In this document: in pieces, positions 33,418-43,607 of the stretch
How the letters are laid out: the number at the start of each line of letters is the position of its first letter
How positions within the stretch are numbered: the stretch's first letter is position 1
From: Cubamyces lactineus
Lineage: Eukaryota > Basidiomycota > Agaricomycetes > Polyporales > Polyporaceae
Direction: 5' to 3'
Assembly: GCA_022376465.1 (NCBI GenBank)
Contig: JACDTU010000022.1
Coordinates: 421,279 to 485,278, forward strand
DNA length: 64,000 nucleotides
Translations under genes and position numbers: made by a program
Notes under the pieces: generated by a model
What the model saw: only the letters and a program-made list of their open reading frames with translations
What the model was told of the DNA's origin: nothing
Database searches by the model: none

Positions 33418-34888
33418 TCAAAAACCCTCGTCCAGGAGGTCGGATACTACGTCCTTGCGGTCTTCTTTGTCATCGAGGTCCTTGAGAGCGAGGCGGATGC
33501 GTGCAGCGATGAGCTTCTTAGAGGAGTTAGATGCTCGAGTGGAGGTGGACTTGGAGTCGTCGTCACTGTCCTCTTCTTCGGCTACCTCCGTGATTCGGGC
33601 TTTCGTCTTCCCCTTCCGGTCTCCGTTCTTCCCCTTCTTGAGGGGGCATTGGTGTGCCAAGTGTCCCACTTGATGGCAATTGAAGCATTGTCCTTCTTTG
33701 TAGTGCTTCTCACATTCTTCTGGGAGCATTCTGTCGACGTCCATGGCGTCGGGGTCTCGTTCGCGCGTCCTGTGTTGACGCGGCTTGTAGGTAGGGTTGT
33801 ACGTGGTCTTTCCCTTCCCGTCGTATGTCTTGCTGAGCAACCATTGCTGCTCCAGTGTCGCGGCTCTCATGTAGAGGGTGTTCGTGTCGTTAGGCATGGG
33901 GTACATCCCGAAGATCTTCTCGCGTAGCGGCCTATTCAATCCTTCGTAGAAGAAGTCAGCGATGATGCGATAGTCGGTGATACCGCAGCGCGAGATCAGG
34001 GATTTAAATTCGGTGATGTACTCCTCCACTGGTCGTTTGCCCTGGCGGACGCTTCGCAGCAGTACTCTTGCACTGGCCTGAGCGTCGACGTCGTCGAAGG
34101 CTTCAGTGAGTTGCTTGGAGAAGTCTCGCCACGTGCCCCAGTTTAGAGGAGTTCCTGGTCCCTGCTTCTCTGCTTGTGCTTGTGTGTCTTCAATAAACGA
34201 CCTCGCCCATGCTCCGGATGTCCCTCCGTTCATCAGCATGAGGCAGAAGATAATCTTCTTCTGGTCGGTATTGTAGGCTGCTTCGTTGATTGAGAGGTAC
34301 AGCATGCATTTCTGCAGCCATTCAACAACCTCTCCTCGTTTCCCTTCAAATTCCAGGGGCATCTTCAGTTTCATCTTGGGGGTCCGCTCGTATCGCGGTT
34401 TGATGAGTGGTGCAGGGGCCACTGCCTGGGGTTCTTGCTGTCCTTGTTCAGCCATGTCTTCTGATTTGTCTGAGGTGTCTTCCTCGGTTTCTGGTGCGGC
34501 GATCGGTTCTTCCGATTCTTCTGTCGAGCTCTCGCCTTGCTGAGAGGTGTCTTCTGATTCGCTGCTGCTCGCTACTTCTACTTGAGAAGTTCGTGGGGTG
34601 GTGAAGTCGACTGGGGATGTCGGCAGCGAGTTCGGTTCTGTTCGGGTTTCTGTCTCCACGGGTGCCGCTGGTTCCTCCGGGAGTTCTTCTTCGGCTAGTT
34701 CGTTGTACTTGACACGGTATTCAGGGGAGATTTGAATGCACTCTTGCCAGGTGAGTGGATGAGGAGCGAAGTGCCACGATTTGTCCTCCCAGTAGACCTG
34801 GTCTTCTCCGTAGTATACTAGCTTGGTCTCCTTGTTCGCCGAGTAAACTGTCGGCTGTTCTTCCGTTTCGTCGGGTTCAGGCGCACTC
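33418..34888 (-). pseudogene. Gypsy-1 gag
   Basis: Nucleocapsid/capsid protein with an acidic N-terminal region (CHHPLTWQEC-like start of the open part near 34740 is poorly resolved), a central capsid-like domain (WLQKCMLYL, WARSFIEDTQ, RPVEEYITEFKSLISRCGI) and a CCHC zinc knuckle (CFNCHQVGHLAHQC, about 33620-33665). The C-terminal part is acidic and Ser-rich. The frame opens after a TAG at about 34889 with no ATG before the coding-like start, suggesting the initiator region is damaged. Pol follows directly after the stop at 33418. Confidence 0.8.
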
Positions 34889-34960
34889 TATTTCAGAGCC
34901 GCGCCGATCGGTGTCGTCTGAATCTGGGTAGATTGACGGCGATTCGTGAGCTCGATCTAA

Positions 34961-35412
34961 TGTTATGACGAGCCTAGATCGGTCACGTGGTGGCTGAGCT
35001 AGGGGTCATGTCGCCTCAAAGGGTAACGAAGAGGCGAGTCAGGGATCGAAGATCTTCTGAGAAGAGGCGAGTCGGGGTTCAGTGAATAGGCAATAGATAA
35101 CCAGATCGAGCTGAGGTTCTTCGAAGAAGATCCTCGGCTTATATATACATGGCCGAGACTAATAGTAGACCGGATCGGTAAGCGAATGTTCAGTACGGCT
35201 AAGTATAGCTGGGGCTGACTGTACATGGAAATAGAGGTGATGAATCATGAGAATAACTGACGTGGCATGGGAGGATGCAGCTAAGTATACAACACCTGAG
35301 TAAGCCACAGCAGGCTCGGCCTCCGGAACGTAAGCACAATACATAAGCATAGGACAAGTCACGAGACCAAGACGTAACCGTAACAGTGGCCGTGTCACGC
35401 ACCGTCGTAACA
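34961..35412 (-). repeat. Gypsy-1 5' LTR
   Basis: 452 bp; three transitions separate it from the 3' LTR. Ends at 35412 next to CCGGG, the altered target repeat. Helicase coding sequence resumes immediately after. Confidence 0.93.
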
Positions 35413-36452
35413 CCGGGAAGCTCCAGAAGGCTGTGCCCGTTGTGGGCTCCCCTCTAGCCCCGTCTGCTGTATCCTTTGCAGTCCCTCCCACCCTGCCTTT
35501 GATTTTCTCCTCCCCTCCTCTGCGACAGCTTTACGACCTCCTGCTCTGCGTGCTGCTCGCGTTGAGAGCACCTACGCCATGGAAGCCACAGACATGAGGT
35601 TCCGGGAGGCGCTGCACAAACTTCGACGTGCCGAAACTCTCAAGAGGTATGGACACGGCACTCTCCACAACGACGGACCAGGTCTCGTCATGGGGGACAA
35701 CATCCTGGATTGTATCGCAGATTCTGCCTGTGCACACAAGCTCGGTACTACATCTGAAGACCTGTTTCGTCAGTGCAAGTGGGACATGGCTTGGGATCTT
35801 GGAGGACATGTTTTGAGACTGGCGGCCGAGTACGTAACCCTGGCATACTGTTGGCAACACATGAAGCTCACTCTCGCAGATTTTATCCACCGCTGCCACC
35901 GCTGATGACTACCACCCTTCGACTGCAGCAGTCTGTACAAGGTGGAGTACCATCAAACCCTCCTCGGGAAGCCACCCCTCGACGATGCGGAGCATGCACA
36001 CAAGTCAGGCATACCAGTAAGTCCATTTGACGTGTATCTGTAGTCCGTGCAAACAAGTTGCCCGCAGAACGCAGCAAACAGTGCCCTATGTATGGGAAGG
36101 CCTCAATGACATTGGCGGAGAGGAGTCAGGAGTCCCGCGGTGACCGTCTGGTGGCGGAACACGATGCGCGCCCCTCTCCTGCGCCCGCTACCATCCCCTC
36201 GTATGCTGCTGCTACTGCTTCCTCTGTCATCGCTTCCTCCGCCGCTGCCTCCTCCGCCGCCGCTTCCTCTGCCGCCGCCTCCTCCACCGCCACTTCCACT
36301 TCTCGCTCTGTAGTGCAGCCCACCGCTGTGGCGCCTTCCGCTCATCCTGCCATTTCCTATGAGGACTTCTGGTCAAATTCTCTGTTCAGCACACCCTCCT
36401 ATCGGCGCACAACACGAGTCATGGACATTAATCAAGTCGTAAGCCATCTGAG

Positions 36453-36483
<31 letters not shown>

Positions 36484-36508
36484 ATGTAGACTGCTCATAA
36501 GTACGACA

Positions 36509-38901
36509 TCACAGCATCCCATCGGCACCCAAGTTATCAGCTGACAATTCTTCTACTTCCTCCATCACAGCCTTGTCCCCCGCGCCCACAAAGTCGCCGT
36601 CATCTCCCATCCCACCGCATCTCCCAGCTCCCCCTCTTGCCGTCACCACTTCCTCGGCTAGGATTTCTCCACCACGAACAATGCGGTCTGGTATGTGGTA
36701 GCTTGCTCCGCGCCCAGGTTTCATCTCGTTCGCGTTGCACTTTGTCAAATAGTTGTCTAATATCTCCTTGAAAGTTGCTCTCATGTTCTTCTCTGCATGC
36801 TTATTCGTTAGGCCAGATAGCTTAAAATTGCATTCAAAATTGGCGTGGCTGCTGCGATAGACGAGGACTAAGATAGACTCGATCAACATCCGCTCCTTCG
36901 AGTAGTTGGACCCATCTCCTCCATAGATCACCTCCTAATCACTTAGTGATTGTTTAATATGTGTACTTACAGATATTGTCTGCATACCTTTATGTACAGA
37001 TTCAATAATTCAACAATCCAGTCGACCGCATGGAATGCGTTCAGTTTTCCTGATGGGTTGACCAACATATTGTAGCGAATGGCACGACTGGATTGTTGAT
37101 CAGACCTTGACAGACTGAACAACTATAACCTCAACCTACCATAGACCTTCGGGATATATTTTGTACAGGGCATGCATGAAGCGTAGCATGAGATTTGCAT
37201 ACTTATGTTTACCGACAGCTCGGAAGATCTGGATCCAGACCGGGAACAGGGTCTCCACCTGACCGATACACCCCGCATTCATGGTGTAGGACAGCTCCTC
37301 GTAAAGGAGTAGGTAGTTGAGCATGCGCATTGTATTTTTTTTCACTTGGTCCTGCACCGCCGCGCTCTTCATCCGTAGTTTGTATAGATCCTGCCCATTC
37401 CCTTCGATGTGTTCCCAAACAAGACTCCGTGCCGCTTCTTCGACATCACCGTATGCTGGGGAGGATGCGGCCCAAGCCTCCAAGGTGTTGAAATTCCAAC
37501 GTTTCTTCACCTCCACCCGCCACGCATCAAGAAGGAGTAGGGTAAGAACGTGGTGAATGAGGTCATGCTGTTTACGGAACTTGGCATTGTTGACGAGCCG
37601 GGATGAGTCGTTCGGCTGCAGCTAGCTGATTATTTTCATGAAGGACAAATCGTCAGTACGGGCAGTGTCCGAGTCCGGAACAACCAGCATACACCAGATG
37701 GCATCAGCGGCGGTCATCTTGAGATGGAACAGTCCAATTACAAATACGACTGATTGGAGGCGGTTATATGGTGTCTGCTCCTGCTTTCGACGGCGGGTGC
37801 ATGATAGAATCTTCTCATAGGTCCCGAGATCGCCGTGCATGAGAGTCACGTACTCGGATATGTCTACGAGCGTGCTAGATGGGTGAGTGGATGCGGCGGA
37901 ACCTGGTGTGCTGCCTGCATGCGGGTCCCCCACTCCTCCCTGTGCGTACATAGCGTGGAGAGCTTCGAGATTGCCTGACACCGTTGAAAGACTAATATCC
38001 ATGGCGTGCAGAGGCACCTGGTGGAGCTTGCACACCGGAATCATGTCTATCGGTTCGGGATGAGGCAGACACTCTCGGAGGACAGCCAGAGATGTTGGCC
38101 CGTGCTTAAAGAGGGTGTCCGTCAGAAACCAAGCTCGGAAGCGGCCTCGCCGGCTCAAGCCATCCTCCAGGAAATCGGGCTCCAGGTGGAGAGTGACAAG
38201 GTGCCGCAGAGTTGCATGAGCATCAAACGGACGCGGATCAGATGTGTTGGGGTTCAGCTCAGACCTATCCCATAAAAGTCGTGCACAGCATAAGTTGTCT
38301 AGCTTCACACCGTGCTCAAGACGGAGCAAGGTGCCAGTGGTGATATGGATGAGGCCATCTGCAGGTTTGTCTACGGTAGGGATACCTAGTGGAACCTTTG
38401 TGTCAAGATTGTCAAATGCATATGAAGTGAGGAGCATCTGCACTAGGGCCTCAATGCTTTCTGAGCTACAGGCAGCGAGCGAATGGACCGCAGCATGTAT
38501 TGAGGACAGGGAGATTGAGAGGCCCATATGCGATAGGACTTTCACGACCTTTTCCGGAGTGCCACACGAGTGAAGGAACAGGCCGGTCACACTCTGCAGC
38601 GTATTGCACTGCTGGTCCCTGTTATGCAGGAGTATACTGACTATTACGACCACTTTCTATGCACGTGTATACTTAGCCAATCCCGACATAGTCATAAGGC
38701 AGGGCTTACTATCTGAGTCAGGAAGTCCCTTCGTTGCTCACGATGGCTACGCGTGCTCCCTGTCTGAGTGGTATTGTTCCCGTGGGTCTCATCCTCGAGC
38801 TCAGGCTCATCGTCCCAGTACTCATCCTCGAGCTCAGGCTCATCGTCCCAGTACTCATCCGAGTCCTCATCGGAGCTCTTCGTCTTACTCTGCTCTTGCA
38901 T
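36509..38901 (-). pseudogene. DUF6589-like protein, one premature stop
   Basis: Exons 38901-38710, 38656-37140, 37087-36988 and 36934-36509, phases consistent, about 744 codons. The first exon is acidic with a direct repeat (EYWDDEPELED twice). The main exon carries blocks I associate with the basidiomycete DUF6589 family: LFLHSCGTPEKVVKVLSHMG, SYAFDNLDTKVP, GLIHITTGTLLRL, FRAWFLTDTLFKHGP, PLHAMDIS, MHGDLGTYEKI and GLFHLKM; the later exons add NPSGKLNAFHAVDW and GGDGSNYSKERM. Only one disabling change is visible: TAG at 37622-37624, where the flanking frame suggests CAG (Gln). Upstream exons beyond 38901 are possible (the frame is open to ~38960). Its function is unknown; DUF6589 is named from memory of the family. 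Confidence 0.7.
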
Positions 38902-39073
38902 GACTACCGTATCCTGACCACCCAGTAGCTTACTGTGCTCGATTAGCCATCGTCGAGGAGATCCAAGCTATAGTGTAGCGTCTAGAGGCAGTGGCTGAGT
39001 ATGAAGTGAGGTACAAGGACCCGATTAGCATGTGCAACAGGGTTGCAAGATCAACACACAAACTCAATTAAAC

Positions 39074-39533
39074 CGAATTTCTGAAATACCAAGCGCCCAC
39101 GGACGTACATCTTCTATATGGGGGATACCAATGGGTGCCTGCTTTCTGGATCCCGTTGTTTACGCGTGTTTCGTGCCAGCCGCTGCTGAGAGGTGAAGGG
39201 CAACAAGGTTCTAGTACTAAACACGTGACATGGATGTTCATATTAAGCGCTGACCCTGCTCTACGGGATTCCACTCCGCCTCTAACATATCACTCGCCGC
39301 CCTCTCACCTCAAAGCGGCGGTGGGTAGGAGCCTGGGCCTCCTCAGATATAACCTTCTGATTCACTTTGGTCATGCTTATTTAGGTAGGATTCGTGTATA
39401 TCCATAAATATATTTGATTGTAATTGTACAAGGACAAAAGGCTATACATATTCAACAGGGTGTGCACGTACTACTGGGGTCCGAGAATTGGGCTCATAGC
39501 CTACCTTGCCAGCAATCTGTTCAAGCGGCGCTG
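39074..39533 (-). repeat. Inverted repeat, right copy (IR-R)
   Basis: Reverse complement of IR-L without the palindrome. The inner end lies ~170 nt from the ATG of the DUF6589-like gene. Read inward on the minus strand, it carries the conserved ORF tail ending TPVVRAHPVEYV and a stop. The outer end abuts a Copia LTR at 39538. Confidence 0.85.
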
Positions 39534-39537
39534 TTAC

Positions 39538-40066
39538 TGACGAACTTCTGAACCTAGAAGGCTGGGAGCGACCTGTAAGTGACACAAAGAAGTCTTCAGT
39601 CTGTGAGCGAACGACTATATTGCATAGTATAAGTACCTGTAAGCGACACAAAGAAGCTACAAGTACTCAGTAAGTAACTGCATAAGTAACTATAGGTAGT
39701 AAAGGAACTTACTCTTCAGTCTGTGAGCGAACGACTGAAGAGTAGGGGCGAAGAATATCCTCCTTATATACTGAGAGAGGGGTGCCATGAGTAAGCAAAG
39801 AAAGGAGGCATGTGATCCGTATGTACAATGAGTAAGACCATGGTGCGAGTATCGCGACATATGGTGTCATAGGTATAGAACCCTCTGGAAGGATCCTTAG
39901 CAGTGTAGAACGCAATGGAAAGATGGAGGGAATGTCCAAATGTCCAACTACAGTACGTATGCTAAGAAAAGGAAGGAAGAAAGTCCATGCTGTGCGCGTT
40001 GTAGGCGCCACAGCCACAAGGTCCACATTCCCGGTCTGGCACAGCCGATAACCTGGAAATTCAACA
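39538..40066 (-). repeat. Copia 3' LTR
   Basis: 529 bp with TG...CA ends (TGTTGAATTTCC... to ...GAAGTTCGTCA on the minus strand), preceded on that strand by a purine-rich GAACGAGTGGGAGT. A second copy, interrupted by a hAT-like element, is at 55203-56484. Confidence 0.85.
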
Positions 40067-40077
40067 CTCCCACTCGT

Positions 40078-40417
40078 TCAAACTGCGGAGGGAGAGACTA
40101 GACCAATCGCCTTTCTGAAGCACTCCAATATAGAGAAGGAGACATTCTTCGTCAAGGAATCAGCTAGTTGATCCTCTGTCGCTATGTAGAAGATGTCGAT
40201 CGTCCCTAACTCAGCTTGTTCGTGAGTATAGTGGTACTGGACGTCGACATGCTTTGTGCGACAAGAAGATGGACCCTTGGTTGTCAAGACACAAGGGTGT
40301 AGGACGAGAAATGTCATCCCCCAACTCTTCCCCAAACGTGCGAAGCCATACAACTTGACGATAAGCATCTGATGCAGCCTTGTATTCCGCCTCGGTTGAG
40401 GAGAGTGAAACAGTCGG
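40078..40417 (-). pseudogene. Copia RNase H fragment
   Basis: C-terminal end of a Ty1/Copia pol: VSLSSTEAEYKAASDA, then CLDNQGSIFLS, and, after a frameshift near 40270-40300, TKHVDVQYHY and IATEDQLADSLTKNV. The upstream part is missing; the fragment stops at the edge of the solo LTR at 40418. Confidence 0.85.
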
Positions 40418-40834
40418 TGTTACGACGCTTGCCACAGCACGGTCATGCAGTTTCCTTTTTCTCTCTCCCCGTGTTTCCATCATGCCACGTCACCTCTTCT
40501 CACGCCACACTGTCCTCTTTCCCACCGGTCCCCACGGTTGTTGTATTCCTATCCTATCCCGTTCCACCACGTCATTGCCACATCATCTGTATTCCCAGCC
40601 CTGACTCTACGCAGTTATACTGGACTCTCACAATACATAGCACCTATGTGGCGCTGACGTGTCGCTGTTCCCACCTCATGTATTTAAGACCGGAGGATCC
40701 ACTCAGGATCCTCAGCTTGACCTGGTTATCCATTGCCTATTCCTCTGAACCTCTGCTCGACTCGAACTGCTGGAGACCTCTGGTCTGATCCCTAGGACAT
40801 CGCTTGCTGTGACCGATCTAGGCTCGTCGTAACA
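40418..40834 (+). repeat. Solo Gypsy-type LTR
   Basis: 417 bp, TGTTACGACG...CGTCGTAACA, related to the Gypsy-2 LTR and, at its right end, to the Gypsy-1 LTR (GACCGATCTAGGCTCGTCGTAACA-like). No 5 bp target repeat is visible, so it may have arrived by recombination with loss of flanking sequence. Confidence 0.75.
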
Positions 40835-41473
40835 CAAACTGCCACATAGGTGGTAGAATGATTGTGCATTTTTAGATCACACATTGTAATTGTAATATGG
40901 GTGGGCTCATTGTAGTACAACCAGCAGGCATTGTAATACCTATTGTATTACAAAATGGAGGTATTTTACAACTATTGTAATACTATATAGGCACTTTGTA
41001 CAATCCATATTGTACAATGACACTGGTTGTAAAAACTTCAGTGATCTGGGCGCTTTTTGGGCGCTTTTTTGCGTCCAAATAGGGTAGGTATATTCTACAC
41101 CTCCCTGCCCCCCCCCCTCTGGGGCTCTATTAGGGCACCCTGTTGGGCTAGAAATATGCATAATATGTATGTGTATGCTGTAGTATATCTCTGTGGGCAT
41201 AGCCATAGAACAGGGCAGGAAAAACAGCCTAAAAATGCGACCCTAGGGCAGGGGCCACCAGGAGGAGACGACTGCAGGGTGGCTGGGCTGGCTCCCTCTG
41301 GGCCAATTCCCATGAGTAATATATCATTCAAAAGGTGCTTGAAAGGGCTTTCCAACGCATATTTTTGCAGGAGGAACCATGCAGATGTGATAGAGATATG
41401 GACCATCGCATTTTCGCCAAAAATGGCCATTTTGTTTCCTTGATTGCTTGGCAACCAGGCATTCCCTCAAGAT
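40835..41473. other. 640 bp AT-rich block with TTGTA/TACAA motifs
   Basis: The first ~200 bp are AT-rich and packed with TTGTA and TACAA in both orientations; the rest has a C tract and no coding sequence. It lies between two LTRs of opposite orientation and cuts off the 3' end of the Gypsy-2 LTR. Possibly an unrecognised non-autonomous element. Confidence 0.4.
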
Positions 41474-41722
41474 AGTGACACGTCAGCGCCACGTAGGTGC
41501 TATGTATTGTGAGAGTCCAGTATAACTGCGTAGAGTCAGGGCTGGGAATACAGATGATGTGGCAATGACGTGGCGGAACGGGATAGGATAGGAATACAAC
41601 AACTGTGGGGACCGGTGGGAAAGAGGACAGTGTGGCGTGAGAAGAGGTGACGTGGCATGATGGAAACACAGGGAGAGAGAAAAAGGAAACTGTGTGACCG
41701 TGCTGTTGCGAGCGTTGTAACA
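41474..41722 (-). repeat. Gypsy-2 3' LTR, partial
   Basis: About 249 bp beginning TGTTACAACGCTC on the minus strand, next to the purine tract GAAGGGGGTAA. Similar, in opposite orientation, to the first ~250 bp of the solo LTR at 40418. The remainder is lost at the AT-rich block. Confidence 0.8.
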
Positions 41723-42095
41723 TTACCCCCTTCGTATGCTTCTACACCGTTCCATCGGCGGAATATCCCAATCAGTGCATAGATCGCTCACCCATGTCAT
41801 CAGGGCGCAGAGGGCATTCCCACGGGTGGTGGCCGGGTGCCGTTAAGTGGCACCAGACACATCGCCAGTCTCGGCACCACAGCTACTCATGGTCAGGCGA
41901 CCCACAGACTAAGCAGCTGCGGCCAATAGGATGGAGAGATGACGGTGACTCGGGTCGGGCTGGCGAGGCGTCCATCTGGGCTGGTGAGGTATCCCTCCGA
42001 GCTCTTACGTTGCGCTCGTCAGGGGATGGATCGCGTGGTCGGCGGCTCCCCACAGAGACTCTGGTGTGGAAAAGAGGCAGATAGGTCCCTTGGCG

Positions 42096-42596
42096 TCATG
42101 CTTCGCCAGGCACTCTTCTTGCCGCAGCTGGGAGCTCTCCTGGGGGCGGGGCCGCGTCATCGATGACTGAGGCCAGTGGCGCCATCCTTGCGCGGAACAC
42201 AGGGAGTTTGAACGTTTGTATGAGGAAGTTCCTCCATGTGCACGTGGTCCAAGCGAGCCGTCGGGTGGTGTTCAGAGAGTGTCTTGCCAGCCTCTGTAGC
42301 TCGTGGGCATGGTGCCCGACGTTTTTGAGGGCGCGCGCCTGCCGTTCTGCGATGTCGTACTCCGAGACCTGCCGCTGTCCCTCTTCTTTGCCGAACGCCT
42401 CATGGAGGGCATTTAGTGCGTCTTCTGCGATGATGGCTGCATCACTGAGGTCTCCTTCCAGTGCGTCCAGTTCCCGTTGCTCGTTGTAGAGGCATTGGTA
42501 CTCCCTAAGGAAGTACTGCAGGCCCCGCTCGGTGGCGTTGATGACTGGGATAGGGTTGGTGAGGAGCGCACGGAGCAACTGGTTGGTGTCGGGGTG
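42096..42596 (-). CDS. Gypsy-2 post-pol helical protein (follows a UGA in frame)
   Basis: About 166 codons directly downstream of, and in frame with, the UGA at 42597-42599; no ATG precedes the block LLRALLTNPIPVINA that it shares with Gypsy-1. Strongly helical centre (LREYQCLYNEQRELDALE, then AEDALNALHEAF) and a basic-hydrophobic C-terminal third. Much shorter than the Gypsy-1 protein because the Pro/Tyr-rich tail is missing. Confidence 0.55.
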   Translation of the reverse strand, partial: HPDTNQLLRALLTNPIPVINATERGLQYFLREYQCLYNEQRELDALEGDLSDAAIIAEDALNALHEAFGKEEGQRQVSEYDIAERQARALKNVGHHAHELQRLARHSLNTTRRLAWTTCTWRNFLIQTFKLPVFRARMAPLASVIDDAAPPPGELPAAARRVPGEA

Positions 42597-42806
42597 TCAG
42601 GAGTGGTCTACCAGATGAGAATCTTCGACGCCGACTGTGCTGAGGTCCGACGTTGAGGAGGCGGGCGATGGTGACCTAGAGGTGTATTCTGGCAGGGGCG
42701 ACAAGAGGCGTCTGGCGAGCGGGGGAGGAATGGGTAGCGGCTCTTGGTTTTCCTGGTCGCTTGCATTGTCGTCTGCGACTTGGGTGCTATAGAGAGGGTG
42801 GCCCAT
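42597..42806 (-). CDS. Gypsy-2 acidic small protein
   Basis: 69 residues from MGHPLYSTQV; the ATG lies one base after the stop of the preceding ORF. Contains SDQENQEPLPIPPP, Ser/Pro-rich, and ends SHLVDHS before a UGA. Counterpart of 28741-28972. Confidence 0.55.
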   Translation of the reverse strand: MGHPLYSTQVADDNASDQENQEPLPIPPPLARRLLSPLPEYTSRSPSPASSTSDLSTVGVEDSHLVDHS

Positions 42807-42807
42807 T

Positions 42808-43014
42808 CTACTCGTCCCAGCTGGAGTTGTTGAGGGTGCGGTCTGCCTGGTCGAGCCTGTCGTTCGTGGGATCGAGGGGGTTGCGGTGTTCGAGAGCGAC
42901 TTCGAGGATGTCGACGGTGAGACGCAGGTGCGTGGCGATGAAGGCAAGGGTGAGGAGATAGCCAAGGGTCATGCAGGTGAGGAGCGCGATGATCATGGAC
43001 TTCACGATCCTCAT
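42808..43014 (-). CDS. Gypsy-2 small membrane protein c
   Basis: 68 residues. Hydrophobic IIALLTCMTLGYLLTLAFIA near the N terminus, then ILEVALEHRNPLDP and a polar Asn/Asp-rich tail. Its ATG overlaps the preceding stop as ATGA. Confidence 0.55.
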   Translation of the reverse strand: MRIVKSMIIALLTCMTLGYLLTLAFIATHLRLTVDILEVALEHRNPLDPTNDRLDQADRTLNNSSWDE

Positions 43015-43160
43015 GCTGATCGGGATGGGTAGTCGCGGCTGTGGAGGGTGTGCTCGATGATGCGGTTGAAGAGGTCACGGAGGATATACCAGAGAAAGAG
43101 GAGGGTGATAGCGAGGAGGGCGAGGCAGTAGATGGCGAAGAGGATGGCGAGGGAGAGCAT
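43011..43160 (-). CDS. Gypsy-2 small membrane protein a
   Basis: 49 residues, ATG 6 nt after the pol stop. Almost entirely one membrane segment (AILFAIYCLALLAITLLFLW), then RDLFNRIIEHTLHSRDYPS. The stop overlaps the next start (ATGA). Same position after pol as the Gypsy-1 protein at 29338-29571. Too short for most gene finders. Confidence 0.55.
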   Translation of the reverse strand: MLSLAILFAIYCLALLAITLLFLWYILRDLFNRIIEHTLHSRDYPSRSA

Positions 43161-43546
43161 TGCGGGTTACAGCAGCTTCTTCGCCCTTTTATACCATTGG
43201 AGGATCTCTTCGGCGTTCGGAATTAGAGCGGATTCGGGTTCCCAGGTGTTCTCGCAGGGACTTCACTTAGTTTGATTATCCAATTTGTGTCCACTAATGG
43301 AGTTGCTAGTTCCCAGAGCCCATTCGTCGATGTGGACTTGATCCACCTAGTGGATTATCCTATTATGAGTATGGATAATCCACTGCGGTGAGCACAGAAG
43401 CCTGCGAGATGATCCCATAGGATTATCCTGGAGATGATCCCATAGGATTATCCCGGAGATGATCCCATAGGATTATCCCGGAGATAATCCAAGAGATAAT
43501 CTCGCACTGTTAAGTGCCTCAGCGTAGTAAAAAGTCGGTACATGCC

Positions 43547-43607
43547 GGGTTCGAACTTGGACACAGAGTGCGAATGGGTGCAGCATGAACCAATCACCGC
43601 TGCACCA
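43547..43607 (-). promoter_or_regulatory. tRNA-like Pol III promoter, left arm
   Basis: On the minus strand: A-box-like TGGTGCAGCGG (43607-43597) and B-box-like AGTTCGAACCC (43557-43547), followed by a run of five Ts near 43530. Reads out of the element to the left. It does not fold as a standard tRNA. Confidence 0.45.

Larger units (their letters stand above)
27182..35412 (-). mobile_element. Gypsy-1: complete Ty3/Gypsy LTR retrotransposon with post-pol cassette
   Basis: 8231 bp element, transcribed on the minus strand, with 452 bp LTRs at both ends, TG...CA borders and a 5 bp target duplication with one mismatch (CCTGG at 27177, CCGGG at 35413). Order on the minus strand: 5' LTR, gag, pol (protease, RT, RNase H, integrase, chromodomain), a chain of small ORFs, a purine-rich tract (AAGGGGGTAA), 3' LTR. 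It lies inside the helicase gene. The two LTRs differ at only three positions in 452, all transitions, yet pol carries eight stops. Confidence 0.93.
25237..36489 (+). pseudogene. RecQ-like DNA helicase gene, split by Gypsy-1 and frameshifted
   Basis: Superfamily 2 helicase of the RecQ-like kind that is multi-copy in Agaricomycetes. Blocks in order: Walker A GTGSGKTLTF (~25393), TPLNILG, Walker B IWDEAHC (~25738), SATLPEAM, SNDRPNVYL, the domain 2 block FLVFFDSIEESM, TDSFGMGVN (across the intron 26244-26297) and WQRLGRAAHSPGREA. A charged linker with three AAKHQKTV-like repeats follows. Then Gypsy-1 interrupts (27182-35412). Beyond it come a Cys cluster (EGCARCGLPSSPVCCILC), LKRYGHGTL, FRQCKWD, a zinc-knuckle-like C-x2-C-x4-H-x6-C and a poly-Gln end before the stop at 36489. 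Other introns: 25566-25616, 27088-27157, 35830-35879, 36017-36067. A small deletion near 25455 shifts the frame between motif I and TPLNILG. Removing Gypsy-1 with one 5 bp repeat keeps the frame, so the insertion hit an otherwise readable gene. Confidence 0.85.
24168..39533. mobile_element. Candidate helicase plus DUF6589 unit bounded by inverted repeats
   Basis: Two inverted copies of a ~0.46 kb sequence (24168-25113, interrupted by a palindrome, and 39074-39533) enclose a RecQ-like helicase gene and a DUF6589-like gene that face each other. The inner edges of the repeats lie only ~120 and ~170 nt from the two first ATGs, so each repeat probably carries a promoter. Outer ends read CAGTGTTG on the left and CAGCGCCG (complement) on the right, differing only by C/T transitions. 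Subtracting the Gypsy insertion and the palindrome leaves ~6.6 kb. No target-site duplication can be checked, because a Copia LTR abuts the right end. The unit is an inference from layout; both genes are now broken. Confidence 0.45.

Noticed and set aside
36103..36345. Gly/Ala-rich antisense ORFs opposite the helicase tail
   Set aside because: Shadow of the Ala/Ser-rich low-complexity segment of the helicase.
25237..36489. Helicase as part of a Helitron
   Set aside because: Motifs are RecQ-like SF2 (DEAH box, QRLGRAAR-type motif VI); no Rep domain, PIF1-type helicase or Helitron ends seen.
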